A stretch of 64,000 bases of DNA from Flagellimonas onchidii (GTDB lineage: Bacteria > Bacteroidota > Bacteroidia > Flavobacteriales > Flavobacteriaceae). The translations under genes were made by a program, and so were the position numbers. Numbering within the stretch: the first letter of the stretch is position 1; each line of letters starts with the position of its first letter. Where the stretch lies: the NCBI RefSeq assembly GCF_004804315.1, contig NZ_SRXX01000014.1, positions 1 through 64,000 of the forward strand, read 5' to 3'. The notes beneath the pieces were generated by a model. The model was not told where the DNA came from. It was given only the letters and a program-made list of their open reading frames with translations, and searched no databases. Shown piece after piece: positions 47,262 through 56,138 of this stretch.

Positions 47262-48344
47262 TTAATGATGTTCTTCTTCTGTTGCCATTCCAAAATAAAG
47301 GGCAGACAATATTGTAAAAATATATGCTTGTATAGCTGTCACAACAATTTCAATAACTGTAATAAACAATGAGAACAAAACAGAAATTGGTGCTACCGCT
47401 ATCGTTTCAAAAATGAAAATCAATGACATTAAGGCCAAGATGATAATGTGACCTGCTGTTATATTGGCAAAAAGACGAATCATAAGAGAAATCGGCTTTG
47501 TAAAAATGCCTATCAATTCTATTGGCATTAAAAATATTTTCATTGGCACTGGCACACCGGGCATCCAGAAAATATGTTTCCAGTAATTTTTATTGCCACT
47601 AAATATTGTAATAATAAAAGTGAAAACAGCCAACGTAAGTGTAAATGCGATATTACCGCTTAGGTTAGCTCCGTTTAGGATTGGTATAAGTCCAAAAACA
47701 TTATTAATCCAAATAAAAAAGAAAATAGTCAACAAATAAGGCATATACCTTTTATACTTATGCTCACCTATCATTGGCTTTGCGATATCGTCCCTAACAA
47801 AAACAATTAAAGGCTCAATAAATCCGGCGATACCTGTAGGCACATTATTTTCTGATTTTTTATACACCCTGGCAGCTGAAGTAAATATTATAATAAGCAC
47901 CAATACAGAAACCCACATCATCAATACATTTCTAGTAATTGAAATGTTTAATGGTTTTGAGGCATTTACAGGATGGTGTTTGTCATCAAATTCTATTGAA
48001 GCCGCACCTTCATTTAACTTGTATATTTTCTCGTGGAACTTGACAAATTTTTCGCCATTTTTCTCCACGACCACTTTACCGCTATCATCATGATGAAACT
48101 TACTTGACATGAATGATGTCAGGCCATTATCCGTCCATAAAATTATGGGCAAAGAAATTGAAATAGGTTTGCCGTTGAAGTCGATAACATGAAATTCATG
48201 AGCATCTTTTACGTGATGCATGATCATTTTATTGGGGTCAAATTTTTTATCTGATTCTGTGTCATCTTTATAGTTGGCAAAACCAGCAATAGGCAGTGCA
48301 AGTAAAAGTCCTAAAAAAACTGCGCCAAAAGTACTTATTCGCAT
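47262..48344 (-). CDS. atpB: ATP synthase F0 subunit a
   Basis: 360 residues, larger than the ~270 of E. coli because of a signal-like N-terminus and a His-rich periplasmic stretch (MHHVKDAHEFHVID). This is the form usual in Bacteroidota. The channel arginine lies in KPISLMIRLFANITAGH. It is the first of the F0/F1 genes in this run, 15 bp before atpE. Confidence 0.96.
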   Translation of the reverse strand: MRISTFGAVFLGLLLALPIAGFANYKDDTESDKKFDPNKMIMHHVKDAHEFHVIDFNGKPISISLPIILWTDNGLTSFMSSKFHHDDSGKVVVEKNGEKFVKFHEKIYKLNEGAASIEFDDKHHPVNASKPLNISITRNVLMMWVSVLVLIIIFTSAARVYKKSENNVPTGIAGFIEPLIVFVRDDIAKPMIGEHKYKRYMPYLLTIFFFIWINNVFGLIPILNGANLSGNIAFTLTLAVFTFIITIFSGNKNYWKHIFWMPGVPVPMKIFLMPIELIGIFTKPISLMIRLFANITAGHIIILALMSLIFIFETIAVAPISVLFSLFITVIEIVVTAIQAYIFTILSALYFGMATEEEHH

Positions 48345-48432
48345 TCGTTCGTCAGATTAAAAAATACCCTTCTAAAAATTCGGTGCAAATGTACATCACA
48401 TTATATTAACTGACAAACAATAATAACACCGA

Positions 48433-48831
48433 TTATTTATGGGCTAAAAATTGATTAATACTGTAAACTTCAAATGCTAAAAAAACGAAATAAGGAATAA
48501 AAAAATTAGTGACGTCTCCAATCTTATTTGGAGCCTCGGAAAGGAACAATGGCAAAAGAAATAGAACAACCAAAAACATCTTTAACACCATCAATAAAAT
48601 AAACGCATTAAAGACTTGAGTTTGCCCATTTGAAAATCGAAAATTAATAATAGAATAGACTATTAATACTGATATTGTGTGAAAGACATAGACATTCCAC
48701 AAGGGTATGATAAGTTCCTCTTCAGAAAACAGGGCATTCAATAAATATGCATGTAGCAAATAAAGAATTACAGCTCCAACAACTAATTGCACTATAAAAA
48801 GCAATTGACGCTTTTTAAAAGAATCTGCCAT
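48433..48831 (-). CDS. Four-helix membrane protein between atpZ and atpB (AtpI position)
   Basis: 132 residues from ATG 48829-48831 (MADSFKKRQ) with four hydrophobic segments. The position right before atpB is where AtpI-like c-ring assembly or magnesium/calcium-transport proteins normally sit. Sequence resemblance is too weak for a firm call; I recall the family as DUF6168 in flavobacteria but cannot check it. An alternative start is a TTG 9 bp upstream. Confidence 0.65.
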   Translation of the reverse strand: MADSFKKRQLLFIVQLVVGAVILYLLHAYLLNALFSEEELIIPLWNVYVFHTISVLIVYSIINFRFSNGQTQVFNAFILLMVLKMFLVVLFLLPLFLSEAPNKIGDVTNFFIPYFVFLAFEVYSINQFLAHK

Positions 48832-48836
48832 GGTAT

Positions 48837-49070
48837 TCAACGATTAGACATCTTTATAATTTGCTTAATCACAAAATATATAGAAATTAAAACCGCAAAT
48901 AAAGAACAAATAACAGTATAAACAGAGTGTTCGTTAGGAAACTTTTCGTCTAAAAAAACACCTAAATAAGTTCCCCCTCCAATAATTGCAATCATTTGGA
49001 AGGCAATTCCCGAAAATCTTGCATAGGAATTTAAGGGTTTTTTCTTCTTAGGAGACTTTTGCTGGCTCAT
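48837..49070 (-). CDS. AtpZ/AtpI family protein
   Basis: 77 residues with two membrane helices after a basic N-terminus (QQKSPKKKKPLNS). The pattern FQMIAIIGGGTYLGVFLDEKF is the AtpZ/AtpI signature. AtpZ and AtpI are linked to magnesium transport and c-ring assembly. It overlaps the bactofilin gene by 23 bp and ends 5 bp before the next membrane gene. Confidence 0.88.
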   Translation of the reverse strand: MSQQKSPKKKKPLNSYARFSGIAFQMIAIIGGGTYLGVFLDEKFPNEHSVYTVICSLFAVLISIYFVIKQIIKMSNR

Positions 49071-49479
49071 TTGCTTTGGCAGACTGCAGCTTAGATGTGC
49101 TTGAAGCAGCTTCGACTACTCCTTTGCCCATGGTACAGGCTGCGTTAAATGTAGCACCTGGCTCAACAGCTAATTTAGAAACGCTTACCGTACCTTCGAT
49201 GATGGCAGATGCCTTTAGCGAAAGCAAGTCCTTAACAGCCAATTCACCGTTGAACTTTCCTTCAATATCCGCATTTACGCATTCTACTTTTCCATTGATG
49301 TAGCCATCTTTACCGATAACTATCTTGCCTGAGGTTTTCACGTTACCTTCTAATTTCCCATCAATTCTGAAATCTGCTTCGGAAGTGATGTTTCCTTTTA
49401 TTTTGGTGTTCTTTTCAATTCTATTGGGCTGTCCTCCAAATTCTGTCATAGGTCGAGGTTTTTTGTTATCTGAAAACAT
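49048..49479 (-). CDS. Bactofilin (polymer-forming cytoskeletal protein)
   Basis: 143 residues. A repeating beta-helix core (about 25-115; NTKIKGNITSEADFRIDGKL, GNVKTSGKIVIGKDGYING) is flanked by short disordered tails. Bactofilins polymerise without nucleotide and organise envelope or cell-shape factors. The 3' end overlaps atpZ and sprE ends 6 bp before its start, so sprE, bactofilin and atp genes probably share transcription. Confidence 0.93.
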   Translation of the reverse strand: MFSDNKKPRPMTEFGGQPNRIEKNTKIKGNITSEADFRIDGKLEGNVKTSGKIVIGKDGYINGKVECVNADIEGKFNGELAVKDLLSLKASAIIEGTVSVSKLAVEPGATFNAACTMGKGVVEAASSTSKLQSAKANEPAKVS

Positions 49480-49485
49480 TGTGTT

Positions 49486-52032
49486 CTAGGGTTTTGGGGT
49501 TGAAATATGTTCTTTGTATGATTCTAAATTCTTGTGGACCTGAATGATTTTGTAATTGTTGGATAAAACTACAAAATTCTCATCGTTGATTCGGTAGTCC
49601 TTATTCTTTTTTATAAGCTCTGCATAGCCTAGGGCAAAATCCTTAGATCTAAAACCGTGAACCACGACAAATTGATCTTCCAAATTGTATATGTCTTTGG
49701 AAACAACGTTTTTGTAGTTCAAATCCTTAATCGATTCTTCCAATCGTTTTTTAAGTTTCAAAGCTTTTTCGTTATCTCGTATTTTGAATGGAAATACTAC
49801 TTTCCAATTCCCTTTTGATGCATCATCCAAAAAGACTTTGGATTCCAATTTAGGTAACTGATTGGCCACAATTTGTTCGGCTTTTTTGCCTTCGACGTTA
49901 TTCGGATAGGTCAATGCCACATAATTGAGAGCTTCTTTAAAGGCTTCGAACCCTTGTAGACGTCCTATTGCATTTGCCTTCAACATTTCAAATTTTGGAA
50001 CAATCGGGTCTCCGGTAAATTTATTGATAAACTCCTGGGACAGGGTTATTACTTGAAGGTACTGTTGCTTTTCATATAATTTATAAAGAGCAGCATATTG
50101 AGCATCTGGACTATCGGCATTACCTTCCAAAACCACTTGTGGATTGAGCAATATCTCGGCATAACGGGTGTTAGGATGATTAGTGATAATATCCTGCTTC
50201 ATATTGTCGGCCAAAGGGCTTCCTGTTTCCTCATAAATTTTGAAAAGATTGTATTTGGATGGAAGTATCAGCCTTTCTTCTGGTTCAAGGTCTAAGACCC
50301 GTTCCAACTTTGCAGCGGCCAGCAGGTTATCCTTGAATTTTTCCTTATAAATCAGTCCTAACTGATAATTAGCAAAGTTCCTTTCGCCTCTAAGACTGTC
50401 AATAACGGTAAAGTCAGTAGGTACTTGTTCCAAATAAAAATCTACGGAGTATTTCTGATCTTCAGATATGTCGGTATTGGATTGGACTCCAGCTGCAACA
50501 TCCTGTCCTGTAGCTTCGGATGGCAGTAACCTTGCTTTATTGCTCCAGCGCCAATCATCCTCCAGTGCACGATTGCCCCAACGGGTCCTAAACTCATTTT
50601 TGCCATAGCCCAAGCTGGTAATATTATAGAAATAGAACTTCCCTCTATTTTCTTTTCCTCCTTTGGTTTCGGCAAAGGCCGCAAACCCAGCCGTTGTTCT
50701 TTCCAATTCTTTTTGGGTCGCTTCCTCTTCCTTGCGTTTGAGTTCGGCAATGAAATCCTCAAAATAAGCTTTGCGTTCTGCTTCCGGCATTTCATATAAG
50801 GTGATCACACTATCGGTATGCTGTACAATGTCCTCATATTTAATTACATCCTCGAGGTTGTCCAACTTCTTTTTTATGCTCCTGTGCTTTTTGGTGTTTA
50901 CCACAAGGTTGGTCAACGTACTATCATAATAAGCTCCAGCTGTTTTGTACTCATCCATGTCAAAATAATAATCGGCCAGACTTTGATAGTTCAACGCATT
51001 TAATTTGCGCTCTGTTTTATTGGTGGACAAGGATTTATTGTAATAAGCTATGCCAAGGCTGTCGGACTCATTGGCCATATGGTATTGGGCAATCTCCCGA
51101 TAGATTTTATCAAGGAAGGGTCGATTTTCGCGATTTTCTTCCAAGTCGGTCAAGTACTCCAACAGTTCCTCTCGATTTGCATCGGTAACCTCAGTGTTCT
51201 GAATTTTTTTGAGATGTGCATTGATCATATAAACCCGTGGCGATTTTCTGTTCAACGCAATCACCTTGTCAAAAGCATAATTAGCACTATCCTTATGTCT
51301 TAGTTGGTTGTATAGCTGCCCAATGATGAATAGGTATCTTCCTCTTTCAGCATTCTTTTTGGTATAAGCTTGGGCTATCTTTAATTTTTGTATCGCCGTA
51401 TCCCTGACTTTTAAATCAATATAACACTGGGCCAATACCGCATTGGCATCTGCATATTCCTGATCTTTTAGGCTTTCATATTTGAAAAGTCTTTTTAGAT
51501 TTTTGATGGCCAACTCTGGATTATCCAAGCGCATGTTGGTCTTTTCACGCCAGATAGTGGCTTCATTTAATTTATCACTCTCAACATATTTTCGAAGCAC
51601 ATAATTGAAGGATTCTAAAGCTGGAATATAGCGTTGGTCGAAGTATCGTGCCTTTCCCAATAACAAAAATGCCTCATCAGTCTGAGGGTTGCGTTCCTCA
51701 TCCTTAATGTCCATACTATGTTTTTGAATGGCTTTTGTGGCCTTCTCCTCCGCAATTATAAAGTTGGGGTTATTGTCCTCCGAATCTAGTTTGATTTCCT
51801 CTGTAACCTCGAGGCGTTCTACGGGAAGGATTTCCCAAAAATCATCTCGGTAGTTTGAATTAAGTTCCTCTCTTCCTTGCTCAAAGGCAATATTGCCATT
51901 GTACAACACATTGTACTTGGTCTTTAGGGCATGCCAATTACGATTTATAAAGGCATCCTTTTTTGTGGAACAGGAGTTAAAAAAGACTCCCGCCAATAGA
52001 GAGATTATAAAAACTTGATGTTGAAGCTTCAA
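49486..52032 (-). CDS. sprE: SprE/PorW-type TPR lipoprotein, type IX secretion and gliding
   Basis: 848 residues with a lipoprotein signal (VFFNSC), then TPR-like helical repeats across residues about 100-360 and again about 540-700, and a C-terminal region with LEDQFVVVHGFRS that looks SPOR-like. SprE in Flavobacterium johnsoniae (PorW in Porphyromonas) is needed for T9SS secretion and gliding; length and lipobox agree. The start codon is TTG at 52030-52032, with no alternative that keeps the signal. It sits upstream of the bactofilin and ATP synthase genes. Confidence 0.87.
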   Translation of the reverse strand: MKLQHQVFIISLLAGVFFNSCSTKKDAFINRNWHALKTKYNVLYNGNIAFEQGREELNSNYRDDFWEILPVERLEVTEEIKLDSEDNNPNFIIAEEKATKAIQKHSMDIKDEERNPQTDEAFLLLGKARYFDQRYIPALESFNYVLRKYVESDKLNEATIWREKTNMRLDNPELAIKNLKRLFKYESLKDQEYADANAVLAQCYIDLKVRDTAIQKLKIAQAYTKKNAERGRYLFIIGQLYNQLRHKDSANYAFDKVIALNRKSPRVYMINAHLKKIQNTEVTDANREELLEYLTDLEENRENRPFLDKIYREIAQYHMANESDSLGIAYYNKSLSTNKTERKLNALNYQSLADYYFDMDEYKTAGAYYDSTLTNLVVNTKKHRSIKKKLDNLEDVIKYEDIVQHTDSVITLYEMPEAERKAYFEDFIAELKRKEEEATQKELERTTAGFAAFAETKGGKENRGKFYFYNITSLGYGKNEFRTRWGNRALEDDWRWSNKARLLPSEATGQDVAAGVQSNTDISEDQKYSVDFYLEQVPTDFTVIDSLRGERNFANYQLGLIYKEKFKDNLLAAAKLERVLDLEPEERLILPSKYNLFKIYEETGSPLADNMKQDIITNHPNTRYAEILLNPQVVLEGNADSPDAQYAALYKLYEKQQYLQVITLSQEFINKFTGDPIVPKFEMLKANAIGRLQGFEAFKEALNYVALTYPNNVEGKKAEQIVANQLPKLESKVFLDDASKGNWKVVFPFKIRDNEKALKLKKRLEESIKDLNYKNVVSKDIYNLEDQFVVVHGFRSKDFALGYAELIKKNKDYRINDENFVVLSNNYKIIQVHKNLESYKEHISTPKP

Positions 52033-52412
52033 AATTATAGGTAATCGTGTTTTACCTTAACTGAAAAACGCTCAGTTTATTATAAGGCTCATCGGTAAAA
52101 TGCAATTATTTTATCTTATCAGTTAAACATGCGACTAAACAACATCTGTTCAAGATAATTTCGTTTAGATATTATTTGGCTATCACGCTCTGGTTCGTTG
52201 GATGATTCGTTCATTTTGTCTTGAAACAAAACGAACCAAAAATTCAAGAAGATTTCAAGGAAATTTTTGTGTTAAAATCACAAAACCACTGGTAAATTCA
52301 TTCGCTCCATGCTCCTTTTTGCTATGCAAAACGCACTTCCGCTCGATTTACAGTTATTTCTGGGAAATCTTCACCTCAAAATTCCATTAATCCAATCATC
52401 TAAAACTACACA
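52033..52412. other. 380-bp region upstream of sprE, probably regulatory
   Basis: AT-rich, between the sprE start and the 3' end of the GlxA-type gene. A 62-codon open frame (52202-52390) has no recognisable domain and looks like fossil or repeat sequence. TAATTTTG at 52030-52037 (minus) fits a -7 box but overlaps the sprE start codon. I see no RNA gene. Confidence 0.5.
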
Positions 52413-53426
52413 TTACCAAGCTGTGGGACGTTCAAAATTGACCCTACTACGATTGTATTTTGATTTGTACGCTACAGGAGATATTCCTGCATATTTTTTA
52501 AAAACGGTGCGAAAGGCTTTTTGATCGGCATAGCCTACTTGGTACATGACCTCGTTGACATTTTGCTCCGTGGATTCCAAGCTTCGTTTGGCCGCTTCAA
52601 TCTTAACGCGTTGAATATATTCCAGAGGAGTGTTTTGAGTAGCCTTCTTAAATCTGCGGACAAAGTTTCGACTACTTATCGCATACTTTTTGGCCAATTT
52701 TTCCACCGAAATTTTATCCTTTACATTGCTTTCAATATATTTTTGAGCCTCCTTGATTGCCGAGTCGTCATGATCTTTCTGGCCTTGAAAAATGGCAAAC
52801 TGGTTTTGATCCACACGATCCATATCTATCTCAAAAAACTTGGAAAGATAAATTGCTGCTGCCCTACCGCAATATTTTTCAATAAGGTGAAGCATAAGGT
52901 TTAGAAAAGAAAATGCCCCTCCACTGGAATAGATGCCATCTTCGTCTGTGACAATTTTATTCGAAACCAAATGCACTTTGGGAAACATTTTTTTGAAAAG
53001 CTCCATCCCTGCCCAATGTGTGGCACATTGTTTTCCATCTATCAGTCCAGTCTGCGCAAGGACAAAGGCTCCCATACACATACTTGCTACTTCAGCATTA
53101 TGAACGTTTCTTTGATGCAATATCCAAGGAATAAAATCTTTGTTCTGTTCCAAATCGTCATCCAACTTATCCGGTCTAAGGGCTGGTATAAGGATTAAAT
53201 CAGTTTTTTCTATATCTCCAATGGTACTTTTACAATGAATACTGAATAAGCCATCGTACAAGGGATAGTCATTTTCCAATCCAACCAAATGGATATCAAA
53301 AAAATCATCTTCTCTCGCTCCTGTTTGTTTCAAAAACTGGTTTGCTGCCATCAATATCTTAAATGGCCCCACTACATTGCTCAAAATGGCATTGCCTTTT
53401 GGCACCAAAATACTTACATGTTTCAT
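52413..53426 (-). CDS. GlxA-type transcriptional regulator (DJ-1/PfpI domain plus AraC HTH)
   Basis: 337 residues from ATG 53426. The N-terminal DJ-1/PfpI domain (about 1-175) has the elbow ASMCMGAFVLAQTGLIDG with a cysteine at the usual position and ATHWAGME after it. The C-terminal AraC helix-turn-helix pair (about 230-325) contains KKYAISSRNFVRRFKK and the VMYQVGYADQKAFRTVFKKY signature. It likely senses a small molecule and controls neighbours; the divergent genes at 53538-55228 are plausible targets by position. Confidence 0.9.
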   Translation of the reverse strand: MKHVSILVPKGNAILSNVVGPFKILMAANQFLKQTGAREDDFFDIHLVGLENDYPLYDGLFSIHCKSTIGDIEKTDLILIPALRPDKLDDDLEQNKDFIPWILHQRNVHNAEVASMCMGAFVLAQTGLIDGKQCATHWAGMELFKKMFPKVHLVSNKIVTDEDGIYSSGGAFSFLNLMLHLIEKYCGRAAAIYLSKFFEIDMDRVDQNQFAIFQGQKDHDDSAIKEAQKYIESNVKDKISVEKLAKKYAISSRNFVRRFKKATQNTPLEYIQRVKIEAAKRSLESTEQNVNEVMYQVGYADQKAFRTVFKKYAGISPVAYKSKYNRSRVNFERPTAW

Positions 53427-53525
53427 AATCAACACATTTAAAGTTATAAATGTAATGGTAATACTTGGCACATTCAACCCTTAAAAGTGTCTTATTTCCC
53501 CTTATTCTGACCTTAACCTCTTTTG

Positions 53526-53533
53526 TAGCTTTG
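53526..53533 (+). promoter_or_regulatory. Candidate -7 promoter box
   Basis: TAGCTTTG fits TAnnTTTG and lies only 4 bp before the ATG at 53538. If used, the message would be leaderless or start downstream of that ATG; the same box pattern occurs at 59524-59531. Confidence 0.35.
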
Positions 53534-53537
53534 GGAT

Positions 53538-53852
53538 ATGGAGTTAGAAAAATTTATGGAAATCCGAGAACAGTTTTGCTTAAAGTACCCTGAGGTAACC
53601 GAAGGTAAAATGATGAGTTCTCCAGCTATTCATTACAACAAAAAGGTATTTGCTTTCTTCTCCAGAAAACAGAAAATGGTGTTCAGGTTCGGGAAAGACT
53701 ATCCCTTGGACAAGCTTACCGTTGAGGTGTCCGAATTCAACCCGTTCAAAAAGAAAAAGCCTTTGGCCGGATGGTTCGAGGTTGACTATAAATACCATGA
53801 CAATTGGGAAAACCTGGCCCATTTAGCACTCAAAACCATTCAAACATTATAA
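53538..53852 (+). CDS. Small alpha/beta protein, possibly YjbR/MmcQ-like
   Basis: 104 residues. The pattern of a helix, KMMSSPAIHYNKKVFAFF strand and DNWENLAHLALKTI C-terminal helix recalls the YjbR/CyaY-like fold that some annotators call a DNA-binding protein. Similarity is modest and I would not assign a function. It is 3 bp before the monooxygenase-like gene, so probably the first gene of a small operon. Confidence 0.6.
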   Translation: MELEKFMEIREQFCLKYPEVTEGKMMSSPAIHYNKKVFAFFSRKQKMVFRFGKDYPLDKLTVEVSEFNPFKKKKPLAGWFEVDYKYHDNWENLAHLALKTIQTL

Positions 53853-53855
53853 GCT

Positions 53856-54146
53856 ATGATCCATGTTTTTGTACCTTATAAGGTGAGGCCGGATTCTATT
53901 GAAACGGTAAAAGAAATTGTAGGGAAATTTATTTCAAAAATTGAAAAAAATGAACCTGGGACTTTGTTTTACAAATCATTTCAGCAACAGGATGATCCAA
54001 CCTATTTTACCCATGTGATGACCTTTACGGATTCGGAAGCAGAAATGCTTCATAAAAAGAGCACGTACTGTCGGGAATTTACGGATGTCTTATATCCCTT
54101 ATGTGAAATTATGCCCAAACCGATTACCCAAAATGAAATCAACTAA
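53856..54146 (+). CDS. ABM-domain (antibiotic biosynthesis monooxygenase-like) protein
   Basis: 96 residues with the dimeric ferredoxin-like ABM fold: IHVFVPYKVRPDSIETV opening strand-helix, GTLFYKSFQQQDDP and THVMTFTDSEAEMLHKKS. Family members include quinone monooxygenases and detoxification enzymes; the reaction is unknown. It is in a compact plus-strand run with its neighbours. Confidence 0.8.
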   Translation: MIHVFVPYKVRPDSIETVKEIVGKFISKIEKNEPGTLFYKSFQQQDDPTYFTHVMTFTDSEAEMLHKKSTYCREFTDVLYPLCEIMPKPITQNEIN

Positions 54147-54158
54147 AATGCAGGTCAT

Positions 54159-54818
54159 ATGATTAGCAAAACCTACACTTCTTTTTTCAAAGAATTAGCC
54201 AAGAACAACAATAAGGAATGGTTCCACGCCAATAAAAAGCGATATGAAAATGATGTCAAAGAACCTTTTCTTGGTCTTCTAGAAGCCTTATTGAGCAATC
54301 TTACTAATTGGGATCACCGTATTCTTGCCGACCCAAAAAAAGCTATGTTCCGAATTAATAGGGACGTTCGTTTTTCCAAAGACAAAACCCCATACCATAA
54401 CATTTTAAAGGCGGGGTTTTCACCTAATGGAAAAAAATCCATCCTTCCGGGATATTATTTAGGCATTGATGCCACTAGTATCCATGTTGGGGGCGGTCTT
54501 TTTATGCTACGCCCCCCTGAGCTTTCAAAGCTGAGAAACCATATTGCGGCCAGCGCTTCCGAATTAATCAAAATCACAACCGATTCAGCATTTGTTCAAA
54601 ATTTTGGGCAGTTAAGTGGAGAAAAAGCAAAACGATTGGATAAAAGTTTGCTTCCGACGGCAGAAAAAACAGATTTGATCTATAACAAACAATTTTACGC
54701 CATGGCCGAATTTCCACTAGAGCCATTTTACGATTCAGAAAATTTGGAAGAGGAGATCTTGAACCATTTTAAGGCCATCAAACCTTTGAACACCTATTTG
54801 AACCAAGCGTTCGAATGA
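54159..54818 (+). CDS. DUF2461 (TIGR02453) family protein
   Basis: 219 residues recognisable from FFKELAKNNNKEWFHANKKR and FRINRDVRFSKDKTPYH, then GYYLGIDATSIHVGGGLFM. DUF2461 proteins are widespread and uncharacterised. Length is normal. The stop overlaps an ATG of the next frame (ATGA), but I prefer a later start for that gene. Confidence 0.9.
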   Translation: MISKTYTSFFKELAKNNNKEWFHANKKRYENDVKEPFLGLLEALLSNLTNWDHRILADPKKAMFRINRDVRFSKDKTPYHNILKAGFSPNGKKSILPGYYLGIDATSIHVGGGLFMLRPPELSKLRNHIAASASELIKITTDSAFVQNFGQLSGEKAKRLDKSLLPTAEKTDLIYNKQFYAMAEFPLEPFYDSENLEEEILNHFKAIKPLNTYLNQAFE

Positions 54819-54856
54819 CAACAAGTTTATTTATTAATCATAAAAACAAGTACAAA

Positions 54857-55228
54857 ATGACAACACAAGAAGTCGCAAACAAATTAGTAAGTCTTTGCCG
54901 GGAAGGAAAACACCTAGAAGCGTATAATCTATACGCCGATGACGCTACTAGCGTAGAAATGACAGGAGTACCCAATGAGGTCACAACAGGGCGCGATAAT
55001 ATTTTAAAAGGTTATGAGTATTGGGCCAGTTCCATTGAAGAAGCCCATGGAGGAACCGTGGGAGACCCGATTGTTGTGGGCAATCACTTTGTAGTACCCA
55101 TGACAAGTGATGTCACTTTTAAAGAAGGTGGAAGAGTTAATATGGAAGAGTTTTGCATGTACCAAGTGGAAAACGGAAAAATAAAAAAGGCACAATTTTT
55201 TTATGATCCATCCGTATTTGGCGCATAA
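54857..55228 (+). CDS. SnoaL-like (nuclear transport factor 2 fold) protein
   Basis: 123 residues from ATG 54857 (MTTQEVANKLVSLC). The cone-shaped NTF2/SnoaL fold is suggested by EAYNLYADDATSVEM, GRDNILKGYEYW and the strand-rich end FCMYQVENGKIKKAQFF. These bind small hydrophobic ligands or catalyse ring closures. The alternative ATG at 54815 overlaps the DUF2461 stop but adds a tail without family resemblance. A terminator follows. Confidence 0.8.
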   Translation: MTTQEVANKLVSLCREGKHLEAYNLYADDATSVEMTGVPNEVTTGRDNILKGYEYWASSIEEAHGGTVGDPIVVGNHFVVPMTSDVTFKEGGRVNMEEFCMYQVENGKIKKAQFFYDPSVFGA

Positions 55229-55248
55229 CCTTAGATATTAAATCAATT

Positions 55249-55275
55249 AAGGCGATGTGTTCCATCGCCTTTTTT
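55249..55275 (+). terminator. Terminator after the SnoaL-like gene (likely bidirectional)
   Basis: GGCGATG and CATCGCC pair as a 7-bp stem with loop TGTTC, followed by TTTTTT. Its T-run overlaps the end of the convergent ABC ATPase gene. Confidence 0.82.
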
Positions 55276-55969
55276 ATTCTCCAAAAAAGGTTTCAAGCTC
55301 TTTCAGGGTTTCCGCAGAGGTCTGGATATCCTTTACAATTTCACCTTTATTCAAAACCACGATACGTTCACAAACTTCCGTCACATGCATCAAGTCATGG
55401 CTTGATATTAAAACGGTGACATCCTGCTTAGCGGCCAAATCCTTGATAATGGCTTTTAACCGAATCTGGGTTGTTGGGTCAAGATTAGCAAAAGGTTCAT
55501 CCAGAATGACCACTTCCGGATTACCTATAAATGAGGCAACAATACCTGCTTTTTTCTGATTTCCTTTGGAAAGGTCTCGGAGGTATTTCTTCTGTCCAAG
55601 GATTTCACCATGGAAAAAATCTTCAAAAGAGGATAGCAGTTTGTCAACATCTGCCCTATTTGCACCCCGTAAGTCCCCTATGAAGTAAAAATATTCTTCT
55701 GGAGTAAGGTAACCGATCAAAAAGGTTTCATCGATGAAGGCCGATGTAAAAGGTTTCCATGCCTCGCTCTGGTCTACTTGCACCTCATTGTTGATGATCT
55801 TGCCTGAAGTGGGTTGAATTAGATCCAACAATAAGCTAAAAAAAGTAGTTTTCCCTGCTCCATTGTTTCCAACCAATCCAAAACTTTGTCCTTTCGGGAT
55901 TTCCAAGGCTTCGACATTCAATACCAGTTGTGAGCCATATTTTTTGGTTAGATTTTGAGTTGTAATCAT
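55274..55969 (-). CDS. ABC transporter ATP-binding protein
   Basis: 231 residues with Walker A GLVGNNGAGKTTF, signature DLSKGNQKKAG (the usual LSGGQ reads LSKGN) and Walker B VVILDEPFANLDP followed by the switch His in VLISSHDL. It is most likely the ATPase partner of the DUF5687 membrane protein upstream, forming an exporter of unknown substrate. Confidence 0.93.
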   Translation of the reverse strand: MITTQNLTKKYGSQLVLNVEALEIPKGQSFGLVGNNGAGKTTFFSLLLDLIQPTSGKIINNEVQVDQSEAWKPFTSAFIDETFLIGYLTPEEYFYFIGDLRGANRADVDKLLSSFEDFFHGEILGQKKYLRDLSKGNQKKAGIVASFIGNPEVVILDEPFANLDPTTQIRLKAIIKDLAAKQDVTVLISSHDLMHVTEVCERIVVLNKGEIVKDIQTSAETLKELETFFGE

Positions 55970-55992
55970 ATAGTTTTTATTTTCAAATTATT

Positions 55993-56064
55993 GCGTCACT
56001 CTGAATTCATTTCAGGGTCTCACAATTAATCGATTGAGATTCTGAAACAAGTTCAGAATGACGC
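55993..56064. repeat. 72-bp imperfect palindromic repeat
   Basis: GCGTCACTCTGAATTCATTT at the left folds on AAGTTCAGAATGACGC at the right, with an inner TCTCA / TGAGA pair. It lies between the ABC ATPase and DUF5687 genes. A CTTCGACTACGCTCAG fragment (56107-56122) follows and is shared, in variant form, with 24897 and 62982. Confidence 0.7.
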
Positions 56065-56138
56065 ATATCTTATAATTTATCAATGTTTTAAGTGCTCTCT
56101 CATACTTCGACTACGCTCAGTAATCGGGAACAATATTT

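Noticed and set aside
52202-52390. 62-codon open frame upstream of sprE
   Set aside because: No recognisable domain; its composition looks like an intergenic remnant.
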